From NCBI GenBank assembly GCA_964508135.1, contig CAZDSU010000033.1, positions 1 to 64,000 on the forward strand: 64,000 nucleotides of DNA. Direction: 5' to 3'. A program made the position numbers and the translations under genes. The notes below the pieces were generated by a model, which was not told the origin of the DNA, made no database searches, and saw nothing but the letters and a program-made list of their open reading frames with translations. Shown here piece by piece: positions 45,000 through 54,091 of this stretch; within the stretch, counting starts at the first letter, position 1; each line of letters opens with the position of its first letter. This DNA is from UBA6168 sp964508135. GTDB lineage: Bacteria; Bacteroidota; Bacteroidia; Chitinophagales; Saprospiraceae.

Positions 45000-45197
45000 T
45001 TATTCCTTGTCTTCTTTGGATTTTACCAGAACCCTGCCCTTGTAGCGCAAGTTGCCCTCATCGTCACGGTAGGCATGGTGGAAAACATGCGTCTCGCCTG
45101 TTGCCTGGCACTTGGCGATGGTCGGCATTGCGGCACGGTCGTGCGCACGACGGGTGCGGGTACGCTGCTTTGAATGTTTATTTCTAGGATTTGGCAT
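45000..45197 (-). CDS. rpmF: Ribosomal protein bL32
   Basis: Large-subunit ribosomal protein of 65 residues. The start MPNPRNKHSKQRTRTRRAHD is diagnostic, and the segment KCQATGETHVFHHAY takes the place of the zinc-ribbon half. It follows yceD on the same strand, the classical order, with a hairpin in the 96-base gap. Confidence 0.95.
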   Translation of the reverse strand: MPNPRNKHSKQRTRTRRAHDRAAMPTIAKCQATGETHVFHHAYRDDEGNLRYKGRVLVKSKEDKE

Positions 45198-45214
45198 CGC
45201 TATTTAAGATTTGG

Positions 45215-45286
45215 AGACTTTAGATGTTAGACATTAGACCATCTGCGGTGTTCCGTCCAATGTCTAATGTCTAATATCTATCGTCT
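45215..45286. repeat. Word-built palindrome (TTAGACATTAG type)
   Basis: The left arm agactttagatgttagacat (from 45215) pairs with the right arm (45261-45286, tgtctaatgtctaatatcta...) around a 21-base loop. It lies between yceD and rpmF and may cause partial termination or mRNA processing. Confidence 0.7.
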
Positions 45287-45293
45287 GTTATTG

Positions 45294-45809
45294 TCAATTA
45301 TCATTTTGAAGACCCTTCAGTGATTCCCAAACGGAGGAAGAAACGTTCGGTTCGTCCTGGCTCCCCTGTTGAAGGAATTTCAGCATCTCGGGGTCACATT
45401 CCTCATCTGCGTCGTCGTGGGTCTTGGCAATTGGCACGGCGAGGTTGATGAACTCGTAGATGTACCGGGCTACGTTTAGCCGGGGCGTATCTTTCAGGAT
45501 GTAGATGATGTCGGCATCTTCCCATTCCTTTTCATCGAACTTGACCAACAACATTTCGTCGGCTTCGATGGGCAAGTCGAACTCCTCGAGGCAGCGGTCG
45601 CAGGCGGTTTTCACCGTGCCTTCCAGTTGGAAAGTCATGGTGTACATGTCGGGGTGCTTGTCAAAAATGAAATGCACAGACACGTTTCCGTCCTTGATTG
45701 GCGACTCCGGGAAGCACTGGAAAAACGACTCATCTATATTGAAATCGTACTCGTGCGGTCCGTTGTTCAACCCCGAAACCGGGATTGTGAAGTGCGCTAA
45801 AGCGTCCAT
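45294..45809 (-). CDS. YceD/DUF177-family protein
   Basis: A 171-residue protein of the DUF177 group, which is nearly always encoded next to rpmF and is linked to 23S rRNA accumulation in some bacteria and plants. Visible features are the C-x-x-C motif in TACDRCLEEFDLPIEADEML and an acidic C-terminal part (KTHDDADEECDP). On its own strand a perfect TATCTTTG box (45837-45844) lies 27 bases upstream, without a good -33 partner. It is the first gene of the operon yceD-rpmF-ridA-like-CBU_0592-like. Confidence 0.85.
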   Translation of the reverse strand: MDALAHFTIPVSGLNNGPHEYDFNIDESFFQCFPESPIKDGNVSVHFIFDKHPDMYTMTFQLEGTVKTACDRCLEEFDLPIEADEMLLVKFDEKEWEDADIIYILKDTPRLNVARYIYEFINLAVPIAKTHDDADEECDPEMLKFLQQGSQDEPNVSSSVWESLKGLQNDN

Positions 45810-46013
45810 TTTTAAAGAACTTTTTTAAAAGGAGCGCAAAGATAGCTCGTTTTTTTAGATTTGGGGAGGCCGTGTTCAATTTTTTTGACAGTATTTTTCA
45901 TTGGAAAACCCGCTTGGCAGGCACTTCTGTGATATTGTTGAAAAATAGTGTGATATGCAATTTGGGGCAAGCCCTAAATCCGGCTTAATATTTCATCCAA
46001 AAAACAGTACTGT

Positions 46014-46044
46014 TTTGCATAATCAATTGAAACTCATACATTTG
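46014..46044 (+). promoter_or_regulatory. Bacteroidota-type promoter of the OmpA-like gene
   Basis: TTTG (46014-46017), exactly 19 bases, then TACATTTG (46037-46044): a perfect match to the consensus. The start codon is 73 bases downstream. The rest of the 308-base gap (45810-46117) shows nothing else. Confidence 0.75.
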
Positions 46045-46117
46045 ACGTCCTACTTTGAGGGGACACAAAGTTGGCTTGAGCATTTTGCAAACTGACAACA
46101 TACAAGACAAAGTGACT

Positions 46118-47002
46118 ATGAGAGGTTTTATCATCGGCTTTTTGATTTTTCTTGCCTATGCCATCCCGGCACGTTGGTATTTCGTCTGCGAATTGCGGCA
46201 CAACTGCGGCGACGAGCCTGTGAAGGTCGCCACCCGACCGATGACGCTTTCGCTAAAGGACGGCGACAAGACCATCCTGCAAGGCTATGAGCAGTTCGGC
46301 TTTGCGCCCAATGCCGTTCTGCCCGACCTAACGGCCGACAACCAAGCCTTCCTGGCAAAAGTGGCCGAATACCTCAAGGCAAACCCTGATAAAAACATCA
46401 GCCTCACGGGGCGCTACCTCGAAGCGGAGAAGGCGGCCAAAAGCGGCATTTTTGAAAACATCGGCATCGCACGGGCTGCCGCCGTGGAGCAGCTTCTGGT
46501 AAAAATAGGCGTGGACGAAAAACGCTTCTCCATTGACTATCAAATGATTGCGGGCGCTGCACTGGACGAGCCTATGTCCTTCCACCTCTATTCACCCAGA
46601 CCTGACGACTACGACCGGCCGGTTTACAGCTTCAAGGACAATACCTTTTCCGACGCCAATTTCGCCTTTGGTTCCGACGAGTTCAAGCCCGGCGAACAGT
46701 GCATCCTCTACGCCGACTCAGTGATGACCTTCCTCGCCGCCAACTCGTCCATGATATTGACCATCACCGGCCACACCGACAGTATCGGTGGCGAAAAAAT
46801 CAACCTTAACCTTGGCCTGCGCCGTGCAAAAAATGCCGCAGCCTATCTCCGGGAGCTTGGCGTGAAGGCAGAAATCGTCTCGACCACCAAGGGCGAGGAA
46901 ATGCCCGTCGCCCCCAACTCCATCGGCGGCAAGGACAACCCCGAAGGCCGGCAGAAAAACCGCCGTGTGAACTTTAAAATTGAAGAAAAACCCGCTCAAT
47001 AG
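46118..47002 (+). CDS. OmpA-family peptidoglycan-binding protein
   Basis: A 294-residue protein with one N-terminal hydrophobic segment (MRGFIIGFLIFLAYAIPARW) and a C-terminal OmpA domain (about 190-290). Key pieces are NFAFGSDEFKPG, the peptidoglycan-binding ILTITGHTDSIGGEKINLNL with the usual T-D, then LRRAKNAAAYL and GRQKNRRVNF. A related region with the order LKANPDKNISLTGRYLEAEK and IGIARAAAVEQLLVKIGVDE (about 90-150) looks like a degenerate second OmpA domain. The coiled-coil/HhH gene follows after 110 bases that hold a palindrome. Confidence 0.85.
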   Translation: MRGFIIGFLIFLAYAIPARWYFVCELRHNCGDEPVKVATRPMTLSLKDGDKTILQGYEQFGFAPNAVLPDLTADNQAFLAKVAEYLKANPDKNISLTGRYLEAEKAAKSGIFENIGIARAAAVEQLLVKIGVDEKRFSIDYQMIAGAALDEPMSFHLYSPRPDDYDRPVYSFKDNTFSDANFAFGSDEFKPGEQCILYADSVMTFLAANSSMILTITGHTDSIGGEKINLNLGLRRAKNAAAYLRELGVKAEIVSTTKGEEMPVAPNSIGGKDNPEGRQKNRRVNFKIEEKPAQ

Positions 47003-47004
47003 GA

Positions 47005-47096
47005 AATTGATAAGTGTTGATGAAGTTTATGGGGTTGATAAAGCAACCACGTTTACCATCAAACCTCTTCAATTTCATCAACCTTTATCAACCAGT
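47005..47096. repeat. Word-built palindrome (TTGATAAGTGTTGATGAA type)
   Basis: The left part ttgataagtgttgatgaag pairs with the right part ttcatcaacctttatcaacc, with further ttgat words between. It uses the same word as the palindrome at 7863-7960 and, like it, ends about 16 bases before a start codon. Confidence 0.65.
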
Positions 47097-47112
47097 TTCA
47101 AAACAAACAGCA

Positions 47113-48489
47113 ATGGAAAACTTATTCGAATCTTTGAGCCACCCAGACAGTGCTTTTTTCCTGCTCTCGGCACTCGTCAGCTTTCTCATCGGCTTCATCA
47201 GCGCTTGGGCCATGTGGAGCGGCCAAGCAAAGCGCTACCAACGGGAGGCCGCTGATTGGAAGAAGAAATTTGACGACCTCACGCTGGAAATGACTGCCCT
47301 TCGGGAAAAACTGGACCTCAGCACCGCCGACCTTGCCAAGGCAAAACGGGAAGCCGAAATGGCAATGGAACAAGCGGCCGCCATCCAAAACGAAAAGCGG
47401 AAATGGCAAAAAGACCTTGACCAGTCGCTGGAGGAAACCGTGCGCCTGCAGGCCTCCAGCCACACCTACCAAGCCACCATCGAAGACCTTAACAACCAAA
47501 TCATTGGCCTGAAAATCCGCAACGAGCAGTTGGCCCAGGAGGCCAAAGGCGATGGGAGCGTCAATGAAAAACTTAGAGAGGTGCAAGGCTCCTACGGTGC
47601 GACCTTGGAACGCCTTGGCTCACTCGAAGCCAATATTGGACTCCTGATTGCTGAAAACGATGCCCTGCGGGCAGAAGCCAAAAGGGAGGACGAAAACCTG
47701 CTCAACCTGCTGAAATCCTACAACGACTCCACCAACCGCCTCGGCGGACTGGAGGAAAAATTGGGGAGCCTCATGGCAGAAAATGATGCGCTGCTGGCCG
47801 AACTCCTCGTACTAAAATCGGCATCTGTGGAGGAGGCCTCGGAACGGAGCGTGGAGCCGCCAATCGTCGCTGCCATGAACCCAGCGGACAAGGAGGCCAT
47901 CACAGGTGGCGCTATTTCGCCCTCCGATGCTAAGAACGAAGTGCTGGCTGCCATCGGCACCACCATTCCTTCGGCCACTGCCGACCAGAAAAATGACCTG
48001 ACGGAAATAAAAGGAATCGGCTCGTTCCTGGAGAAAAAACTGAACCTGCTTGGCATCTACACATTCGACCAAATCAGCCGTTTTGATGCCAATTTGATTG
48101 AAAACGTGACCACTGCCATCGAATTCTTTCCCGGTCGCATTGATAGGGACGACTGGGTGGGGCAGGCCAAACGCCTATTAAAGCCAACAAAAACCAGAAA
48201 GGCTCCCGCCGCTGCTTCTGCCAAAGCAGACGACCTGAAAGTCGTGGAGGGAATTGGCCCGAAAATCGAAAAACTGCTGAACGGCGCTGGCATCCTCACT
48301 TGGAAGGAACTGGCCAAATCTACCCCGGAACGGCTCAAGGAGGTGCTGCTAAGTGGCGGGGAACACTACCGGATACATGACCCAAGCACCTGGCCCGACC
48401 AGGCCCACCTTGCCGCCAATGGCGATTTTGACAAATTGAAGGAATACAAGGATTTCTTGTCGGGCGGCAGGGAACCGGACAAGGTTTGA
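47113..48489 (+). CDS. Membrane-anchored coiled-coil protein with two helix-hairpin-helix domains
   Basis: A 458-residue protein. One N-terminal membrane helix is visible (AFFLLSALVSFLIGFISAWA). A coiled coil of about 220 residues follows, rich in heptads (for example LTLEMTALREKLDLSTADLA) and with an internal duplication, LGSLEANIGLLIAENDAL / LGGLEEKLGSLMAENDAL. Two C-terminal helix-hairpin-helix motifs come last: LTEIKGIGSFLEKKLNLLGI and LKVVEGIGPKIEKLLNGAGI. HhH pairs of this kind bind DNA or proteins. The role is unknown; a link between the envelope and DNA is one speculative option. ATG 47113 avoids the palindromic leader. Confidence 0.75.
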   Translation: MENLFESLSHPDSAFFLLSALVSFLIGFISAWAMWSGQAKRYQREAADWKKKFDDLTLEMTALREKLDLSTADLAKAKREAEMAMEQAAAIQNEKRKWQKDLDQSLEETVRLQASSHTYQATIEDLNNQIIGLKIRNEQLAQEAKGDGSVNEKLREVQGSYGATLERLGSLEANIGLLIAENDALRAEAKREDENLLNLLKSYNDSTNRLGGLEEKLGSLMAENDALLAELLVLKSASVEEASERSVEPPIVAAMNPADKEAITGGAISPSDAKNEVLAAIGTTIPSATADQKNDLTEIKGIGSFLEKKLNLLGIYTFDQISRFDANLIENVTTAIEFFPGRIDRDDWVGQAKRLLKPTKTRKAPAAASAKADDLKVVEGIGPKIEKLLNGAGILTWKELAKSTPERLKEVLLSGGEHYRIHDPSTWPDQAHLAANGDFDKLKEYKDFLSGGREPDKV

Positions 48490-48491
48490 TC

Positions 48492-48547
48492 GGTTTCGGG
48501 TTTCAGGTTTCTGGGAGATTTTCGTGAAACCTGAAACCACGAACCTG
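48492..48547. repeat. Word-built palindrome (GGTTTCAGGTTTC type)
   Basis: ggtttcgggtttcaggtttc pairs with gaaacctgaaaccacgaacc around a short loop. It lies between converging gene ends (48489 and 48568) and may act as a bidirectional terminator. Confidence 0.65.
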
Positions 48548-48567
48548 AAGAGCGCCACCAATCCTCT

Positions 48568-50787
48568 TCACATCCTGAACGTATAAGTGTACTTCACCAC
48601 CACTGCCCGGTCGTCGCTGAAGGGCAGGTGCGGTGTTTCCCTTGTCCTGTCGCTGTTTAGCAGGTCGTTGAAGACGATGTAGAGGTCGTTGCCTTCTCTT
48701 GGATTGTAGCGCAGGCGCATGTTTTCGACGAATACCTGTTCGTCGCTGTTGTATTGCAAGAAGGCGGCGAGGCTTAGTTTGGTGTTGAAGAGGTACTCCG
48801 CCTTGAGCTTACCGATTTGGGCAATGTAGTGCTGCCCCCTTTCATCAAAATCCGCCCGATTGTACTGGTAGGTGCCTTCGAGGCGCAGGTGGGACGATAC
48901 AATCCAGCGGGGCATCAGGCTTGCCGACAAAAGCGTTCCATCGTAAAATCCTCCAGCCTTTATTTCTGTAAAAACACCTATTTTATTGGCGTCGGGTGTG
49001 CCAAAAACGGCAGTCCCCTGCACAAAATCATAGCTCCCAACTAGAACTTCACTATCACCAAGGTCAAAATCCTCCAGAACATATTCGCTTGTCGGGCTTA
49101 GGAATGCAGCCAATTGCCAGCCAGTTTTGGACTTCATTTCAAAGCCTGTTTCAATGGCTGCCGTCTCCGTTTTTCCAGAAACAAAATTGCGCAGCGCATA
49201 AGCTGCCAGAAAGATCCGGAAGTTCAACAACTTGGCTTTTTCATCCATCAGCCAGCCATAGCTAAGTCCGATTTTTCCACCATCAAACGTTTCCCGCTCC
49301 TCGAAGCCCATACCTGGCGACCAGTCTTTTCCCGCACGGGTGAAGCCCAAATCGTAGGCAAAACCATCGTACCGCCGCCGCTGCCAATTGAGAAAAATGC
49401 GGGAGGGGTCGAGGGAAAAGGCTTTATTTTTCTGTCCATTTTCAAAGGACTGCGCCCATTTTGCGGCAAGATACTCATCGCCGACCACCCTCACGGTGGC
49501 ATCGAAACCGTAGGTGGTGTTGTGGTTGCCGTTGAAATCCGTGCGGTTGGTGGCGATGGCGCCGAGATAACTGTACTGGTTGAATGCCTGTCGCCGCACC
49601 CGCAGCACCGAGAAGTTCTCCGATTGAAGGCTGTCGGTGGGCGCTGCGGTCTGCATGGTCAGGAAGCCGAGGTCGTGCTTCTCGATGCGGCCTTGTATTC
49701 TCGCCCCGCCATAGATGCGCACCTGGTCTTCGTCGGTTATGCCAATACGGCGGCTGTAAAATAGGCGGTTGTTGCCCTCAAACTGGAAGTCGAAAATGCT
49801 GGCACGCTCCAGAAAAAACTGCCGCTTTTCTGGTAAGAAAAGGTCAAAACGAGTGAGGTTCACCTGCTGGTCGTCCACCTCCACTTGGGCAAAATCGGTG
49901 TTGGCCGTCAAGTCGAGGGTCAGGTTGCTGGTGAGGCTGTACTTGAGGTCAAGCCCAGCCTCTATTTTGGGCTCGTTTTCGGTGCGGTAGCCTTTGTGGT
50001 CGGCAGTCAATTTACTGGTTTGCTGGAAGCCCCCCAAAATGTATGGGGTAAGGTAAAGCGGCTTTCTGCTTTGAAGCCCTTGAAAGCGGTACTTCTGCAT
50101 CTGAGAGGGTTTCCAAGCGCCCATTTCGCCCCAGTTGAGCGGCACAAGCGGGTGCATTACCTGCTCGTTTTTTGCGGCGAGGAACCACCACATCGTGCTG
50201 CCCATAACCGCCTCGCCATTGCGTTCCTGAAAGCGCAGGCTCGACCAAGGAATGCGGATTTCAGCGCTCCAGCCCCAAGGTTGGCGGGCGGCAGCAGCGT
50301 CCCAATATGTGTTCCAGTCAATGCTGATGCTCGTTTCGAAGTCCTGTGCGTCGTTGGACACCGTGCCGTCCCAGCGTAGGCCGGCGGGCGTGGTGAAGAA
50401 GGCGAGGCCGTTTTCGTTGTCGTTGTAGCTGTCAACGACGAAGCCGAAATAGTCCGACGAACCTTCGAGCGCATCCCGCTTGTAAGTAGTGGCGCGGTAA
50501 AGCGAACTGTCGGAGAGGTACATTCGGCCGGCAAGGTAGAGGTAGTTCTCGTCGTAGGCAAAAAACACTTCGGAGCGCTCGGTGGGTGGCAGCCCGTAGT
50601 TGGGCACTTGTTGTTGTAAAACAGTGGGAGGCACGGCATCCCAAGCAGTCTCATCCACCTGTCCATCCAAGTTGACCAGCCCGACCAGGCGGACGGCGTC
50701 CATGATGTTCAAGTTGTTTTGTGAAAAAAGCGGCGCTGGGCCAAGCAAAAAGATGGCAAGGTAAAGTTGGTAAAAAGTGGATTTCAT
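48568..50787 (-). CDS. DUF5916 outer-membrane protein with CBM9-like N-terminal domain
   Basis: A 739-residue exported protein with signal peptide MKSTFYQLYLAIFLLGPAPLFSQ. Residues about 30-220 resemble a family 9 carbohydrate-binding module (LVNLDGQVDETAWDAVP, FFAYDENYLYLAGRMYLSDS, WGWSAEIRIPWSSLRF). The remainder is the DUF5916 beta-barrel-like region, with LDLTANTDFAQVEVDDQQVN and RFDLFLPEKRQFFLERASIF as its signature. The family is common in Bacteroidota and of unknown function, probably in the outer membrane. ATG 50787 gives the signal peptide. A CAAAGGTA (-7 type) box lies upstream at 50826-50833 on its strand. Confidence 0.85.
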   Translation of the reverse strand: MKSTFYQLYLAIFLLGPAPLFSQNNLNIMDAVRLVGLVNLDGQVDETAWDAVPPTVLQQQVPNYGLPPTERSEVFFAYDENYLYLAGRMYLSDSSLYRATTYKRDALEGSSDYFGFVVDSYNDNENGLAFFTTPAGLRWDGTVSNDAQDFETSISIDWNTYWDAAAARQPWGWSAEIRIPWSSLRFQERNGEAVMGSTMWWFLAAKNEQVMHPLVPLNWGEMGAWKPSQMQKYRFQGLQSRKPLYLTPYILGGFQQTSKLTADHKGYRTENEPKIEAGLDLKYSLTSNLTLDLTANTDFAQVEVDDQQVNLTRFDLFLPEKRQFFLERASIFDFQFEGNNRLFYSRRIGITDEDQVRIYGGARIQGRIEKHDLGFLTMQTAAPTDSLQSENFSVLRVRRQAFNQYSYLGAIATNRTDFNGNHNTTYGFDATVRVVGDEYLAAKWAQSFENGQKNKAFSLDPSRIFLNWQRRRYDGFAYDLGFTRAGKDWSPGMGFEERETFDGGKIGLSYGWLMDEKAKLLNFRIFLAAYALRNFVSGKTETAAIETGFEMKSKTGWQLAAFLSPTSEYVLEDFDLGDSEVLVGSYDFVQGTAVFGTPDANKIGVFTEIKAGGFYDGTLLSASLMPRWIVSSHLRLEGTYQYNRADFDERGQHYIAQIGKLKAEYLFNTKLSLAAFLQYNSDEQVFVENMRLRYNPREGNDLYIVFNDLLNSDRTRETPHLPFSDDRAVVVKYTYTFRM

Positions 50788-50900
50788 AAAGTCGGGAATT
50801 TGGACACGACGCCAGGATGCTGCGTCAAAGGTAAGTTGGGGTTCGGAACTAACCACCAAAGGAAATGTATAAGTTCCGTTAGTTTTGCCAAAAATCAGCA

Positions 50901-51725
50901 GTGAAAAACATCGCCCGCAAGCTTTTCTACACCATGCCTCCCGCTTGGCGGTTCGCTGTCCGGCGGCTCTATTACCTTCCGCTCGACACCTGGGAAGCAG
51001 TGACTGGTCAGCGTAATAACCTCATGCCCCCCCGTGGCATGATTTACACGGGCAGTGGCGATTTCCGACGTGCGGGCGAGCAGTCGGTGGCCAATTTTAG
51101 GGAGTTTTGTGGCTTGGAATCCAGCCACAGTGTCCTTGACATTGGCAGTGGCATTGGACGGATAGCACTCCCGCTCACCAGTTTTTTGGGTGAAAACGGA
51201 CGCTACGAAGGCTTCGATGTGGTTAAAAAGGGCGTGGACTGGTGCCAGCAACATATCACTACCCGCTTTCCAAACTTCCGCTTCCAGTATATTTCCCTTA
51301 AAAACGACCTCTACCGCTCGGACGGCAACAAGGCCAGTGGCTTTCGTTTTCCCTATGATGACGGCAGCTTAGACTTTGCCATCGCCAATTCCGTCTTCAC
51401 GCACATGTTGCCAGATGAGGTGGACAATTACCTCGGCGAACTGCACCGGGTGTTGCGCACCGGTGGCGTTTGCTACCTTACTTTTTTTCTTTTTGATGAA
51501 AAAACGGCCTGGCCTGAGGGCTTCGGATTCCCGCACAACTACGGCTATTACCGCCTGATGGACGACGTTGTGAAGAGCGCCAACGTTGCTTTTGAGGAAA
51601 AACACCTGCGCAGCATGGCTTCCAATCAGGGTTTTGAGGTTCACCAACTTTTGTATGGTTATTGGCGAGGGCTACCGAAGGTAGGCTGCAAGGACTTTCA
51701 AGACATTGTTGTGCTCAAGAAATGA
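50901..51725 (+). CDS. SAM-dependent class I methyltransferase
   Basis: A 274-residue cytoplasmic methyltransferase. The SAM-binding motif I is VLDIGSGIGRIALPL, followed by YEGFDVVKKGVDWC (motif II), SLDFAIANSVFTHM (motif IV) and ELHRVLRTGGVCYLTFFLFD, the order of the class I fold. The substrate is unknown. The start is the GTG at 50901 (MKNIARKLFYTMPP); no nearby ATG keeps the conserved N-terminal helix. It stands alone, divergent from the DUF5916 gene. Confidence 0.85.
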   Translation: MKNIARKLFYTMPPAWRFAVRRLYYLPLDTWEAVTGQRNNLMPPRGMIYTGSGDFRRAGEQSVANFREFCGLESSHSVLDIGSGIGRIALPLTSFLGENGRYEGFDVVKKGVDWCQQHITTRFPNFRFQYISLKNDLYRSDGNKASGFRFPYDDGSLDFAIANSVFTHMLPDEVDNYLGELHRVLRTGGVCYLTFFLFDEKTAWPEGFGFPHNYGYYRLMDDVVKSANVAFEEKHLRSMASNQGFEVHQLLYGYWRGLPKVGCKDFQDIVVLKK

Positions 51726-52156
51726 ACGGAAATGGGCTAAAAAAGAAGGTCAAAGCACAGCTTTGACCCCCTGAATAAACACCTAAAACCCTATTAAATT
51801 TTGAATTTTGTGGGGATTGCTTGGTTCGGGCGTTATAACTCGATTAAAATGTGGAACAAACGAGAATTGTTCGCAGCAAATGAAAAAAAATTTCTATTTA
51901 AATAAGAATGGCCCCGAACGCCTTGAATTTGCAGCATTTCAATGGTTTTGCTTTTTTGTTAAATTGGAAAACATTAAATTGCCCCATATTTGCGTTATGA
52001 CATGTGGTCAATTGGTATTCAGCAAGTTATGATGGCGGCTAAATAAAATCGGAGCAGGGCAAAATTCAGCCCTGCTCAACAACAAAGTGCTACCTGTGCA
52101 GCGTTTTGTCGTCAAAGCAGCCGAATCATTTCACGCAAATACCAAAGCAACGTCAC
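51726..52156. other. Intergenic region, 431 bases
   Basis: The only clear structure is a hairpin at 51748-51768 (GGTCAAAG / CTTTGACC) shortly after the methyltransferase stop. It is a possible weak terminator without a T-run on that strand. A short open frame at 51808-52032 has no protein-like features. The rest is A/T-rich and probably holds the promoter of the next gene. Confidence 0.4.
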
Positions 52157-54013
52157 ATGAAGTTTCAAATCCGTGTTTTTTCTTTTGCATTCCTAGTCCT
52201 CACGGCCGTCTCGGCCATCTCCCAAGAGGCAGTTCCAGAATACACCGTTCAAGTCGGTAGCTACGCCAACCCAAAGCCCGGCGATTTTACCCAGTTGCAA
52301 TCGCACGGTTTCGTGTATGCCACCAAGCGCCCGGCCCATACCGATGTGTTCATCGGCGGCTACGGCACTGAGGCCGAGGCTGGCCAAATGCTCGCCACCC
52401 TCCAACTTTTCGGCTACGGCAACGCTGCCGTAACCAAGTTGAACACCGATGGTGGACAGCCTGCTACCATCATCCAGTTGGCCACGAAGCGCATTGGCGA
52501 CAAAATCAATTGGGAAGAGTACCTGCCAGCTGGTCAGCTTTACGTCCTGCTCAGTGGCAACCAGTTGAAAATCCTTGCAGGCATCTTCCCGGACGTGCCT
52601 TCGGCAAAAGCGCACTTGGCCAAGTTGCAGCAAGTGGGCTTCAAAGATGCTTTTGTGAAAAACATGAACAACGTGCTGTTGCACGAAGTCACTGATTTTG
52701 AAATGGGCGGGGCACCAAAGAGGCCCCTGATTCCGCTTGTTTTCGAAGAAAAAAAAGAGGAAAAAGCGCTTGAAAAGCCCAAAACGGAAGTTGAACCCAA
52801 AAAACAGGATGTACCAAAAACCTACGAGGAAGTGGCAATAGTGGTACCCGAGACCAAAGCTGCCGCAGAAATGACCCCAAAAGGTGCCGAAACGAAAGTT
52901 GTCGCACCGGACAAAGCAAAATCGGAGCCTGACAAGGCCGATCCGATTAAAGCTGAACCTGTCAAGGCCGAACACGTCAAGGCCGCCGCACCTCCTCCAA
53001 CGCCCATCAGCTTTGAAGCAGACCTGCCCGACATCCGGCCCAACGTGAAACGCACTTCAGCCTATGAGTTGCAGAAAACATTGAAGCTGGAAGGCTCCTA
53101 CAAAGGTTCGCTCGACGGCTTCTACGGCAAGGGAACCCGCTCGGCTTACGACCAAGCACTGGCCAACAACCGCCAACTACAGAAGTACCGCATACTGGCA
53201 AAGTACATGGCCACACCCACAGAGGACGCCGCCAAGGGCACAGTCCAATACAATATCAACCACCTGTGGGACGACCCAAAAACCTCGGTAGACGGCCTCG
53301 CTGCCGCAAAAACGCCCATCGCAAAGGCGTACCGTGCCTACTTCAAGTACGTGAACGAAGGCCAAAGCAAGGACGTGAACTGGCTGATGAACGAGGCTAT
53401 CAAAGAAGCATTTGCGGGCAAAAAATCGGCTTTCGCCAAATTTGACCCGACCGTTCGGTACGCCTACGAGGACATTGACCAGATGCTTACGCACCTGCGC
53501 TACATCCACGAGGTGTCGTCGGACAGTCCGGCAGCACCATGCTGGCTCTTCCGCAAACACCCTGCCCCAGCGCTCAAGGCGTTCAGTTCACAAGGCACCG
53601 ACAGCAACCTCAAGCTGCAAGCTTGTGGTGGCTTTTGGGAATGGGAGGAGGTGAAGGTGTTGGACGCCATTGCCAAAGACCTCTGCGGCCTGGGCCAAAT
53701 TAGCGAGGCGGCTTGCGCAAAAAGCCAGTCGCAGCTCGCACAGCTCTACCTCACCCCCAAGGCGCTGACCGACGAGGAGCGCAAGGCCGCAGAAGCTTGG
53801 AACGCGAAGCTCTGGCAGGGCATCGAGGGCTGGTCGAGCCGTGACCTGATGCTGGCTGAAATCGCTACCGCGCTGAAAATCAGCTATTTGCAAACCGAGG
53901 TGTTGTTTGAGGACTTTTTCATGGACGAAGGATTCACGGAAAAAGAAGCCAAAGCGCTCGGCCTTCAAGCCATGAAGGTGCTAGTCGGACACCACTTGGA
54001 GCGGTTTATTTGA
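52157..54013 (+). CDS. Exported protein with SPOR-like and peptidoglycan-binding-like segments
   Basis: A 618-residue protein with signal peptide MKFQIRVFSFAFLVLTAVSAISQ. Two SPOR-like ferredoxin-type repeats follow (YTVQVGSYANPKPGDFTQLQ and LYVLLSGNQLKILAGIFPDV, about 28-175), which suggest binding to denuded peptidoglycan. A low-complexity Lys/Pro/Ala linker (about 195-290, with KAEPVKAEHVKAAAPPP) leads to a peptidoglycan-binding-like helix pair (LQKTLKLEGSYKGSLDGFYG). The C-terminal 270 residues are helical and unknown. It was probably periplasmic in function and cell-wall associated (inference). A terminator follows at 54051-54091. Confidence 0.7.
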   Translation: MKFQIRVFSFAFLVLTAVSAISQEAVPEYTVQVGSYANPKPGDFTQLQSHGFVYATKRPAHTDVFIGGYGTEAEAGQMLATLQLFGYGNAAVTKLNTDGGQPATIIQLATKRIGDKINWEEYLPAGQLYVLLSGNQLKILAGIFPDVPSAKAHLAKLQQVGFKDAFVKNMNNVLLHEVTDFEMGGAPKRPLIPLVFEEKKEEKALEKPKTEVEPKKQDVPKTYEEVAIVVPETKAAAEMTPKGAETKVVAPDKAKSEPDKADPIKAEPVKAEHVKAAAPPPTPISFEADLPDIRPNVKRTSAYELQKTLKLEGSYKGSLDGFYGKGTRSAYDQALANNRQLQKYRILAKYMATPTEDAAKGTVQYNINHLWDDPKTSVDGLAAAKTPIAKAYRAYFKYVNEGQSKDVNWLMNEAIKEAFAGKKSAFAKFDPTVRYAYEDIDQMLTHLRYIHEVSSDSPAAPCWLFRKHPAPALKAFSSQGTDSNLKLQACGGFWEWEEVKVLDAIAKDLCGLGQISEAACAKSQSQLAQLYLTPKALTDEERKAAEAWNAKLWQGIEGWSSRDLMLAEIATALKISYLQTEVLFEDFFMDEGFTEKEAKALGLQAMKVLVGHHLERFI

Positions 54014-54050
54014 AGACCAAAGGCAGCGGACTATAGGTTTTAGAAAACGA

Positions 54051-54091
54051 AGCACCCCGACGGGATTTCCGCCGGGGTGCTTTTTTTTTTT
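54051..54091 (+). terminator. Rho-independent terminator
   Basis: AGCACCCCG pairs with CGGGGTGCT, followed by at least ten T's. It is 37 bases after the stop of the SPOR-like gene. Confidence 0.9.

Noticed and set aside
51808..52032. A 74-residue open frame in the gap after the methyltransferase
   Set aside because: It shows no recognisable protein character and no clear ribosome binding site; it is probably chance in A/T-rich spacer.
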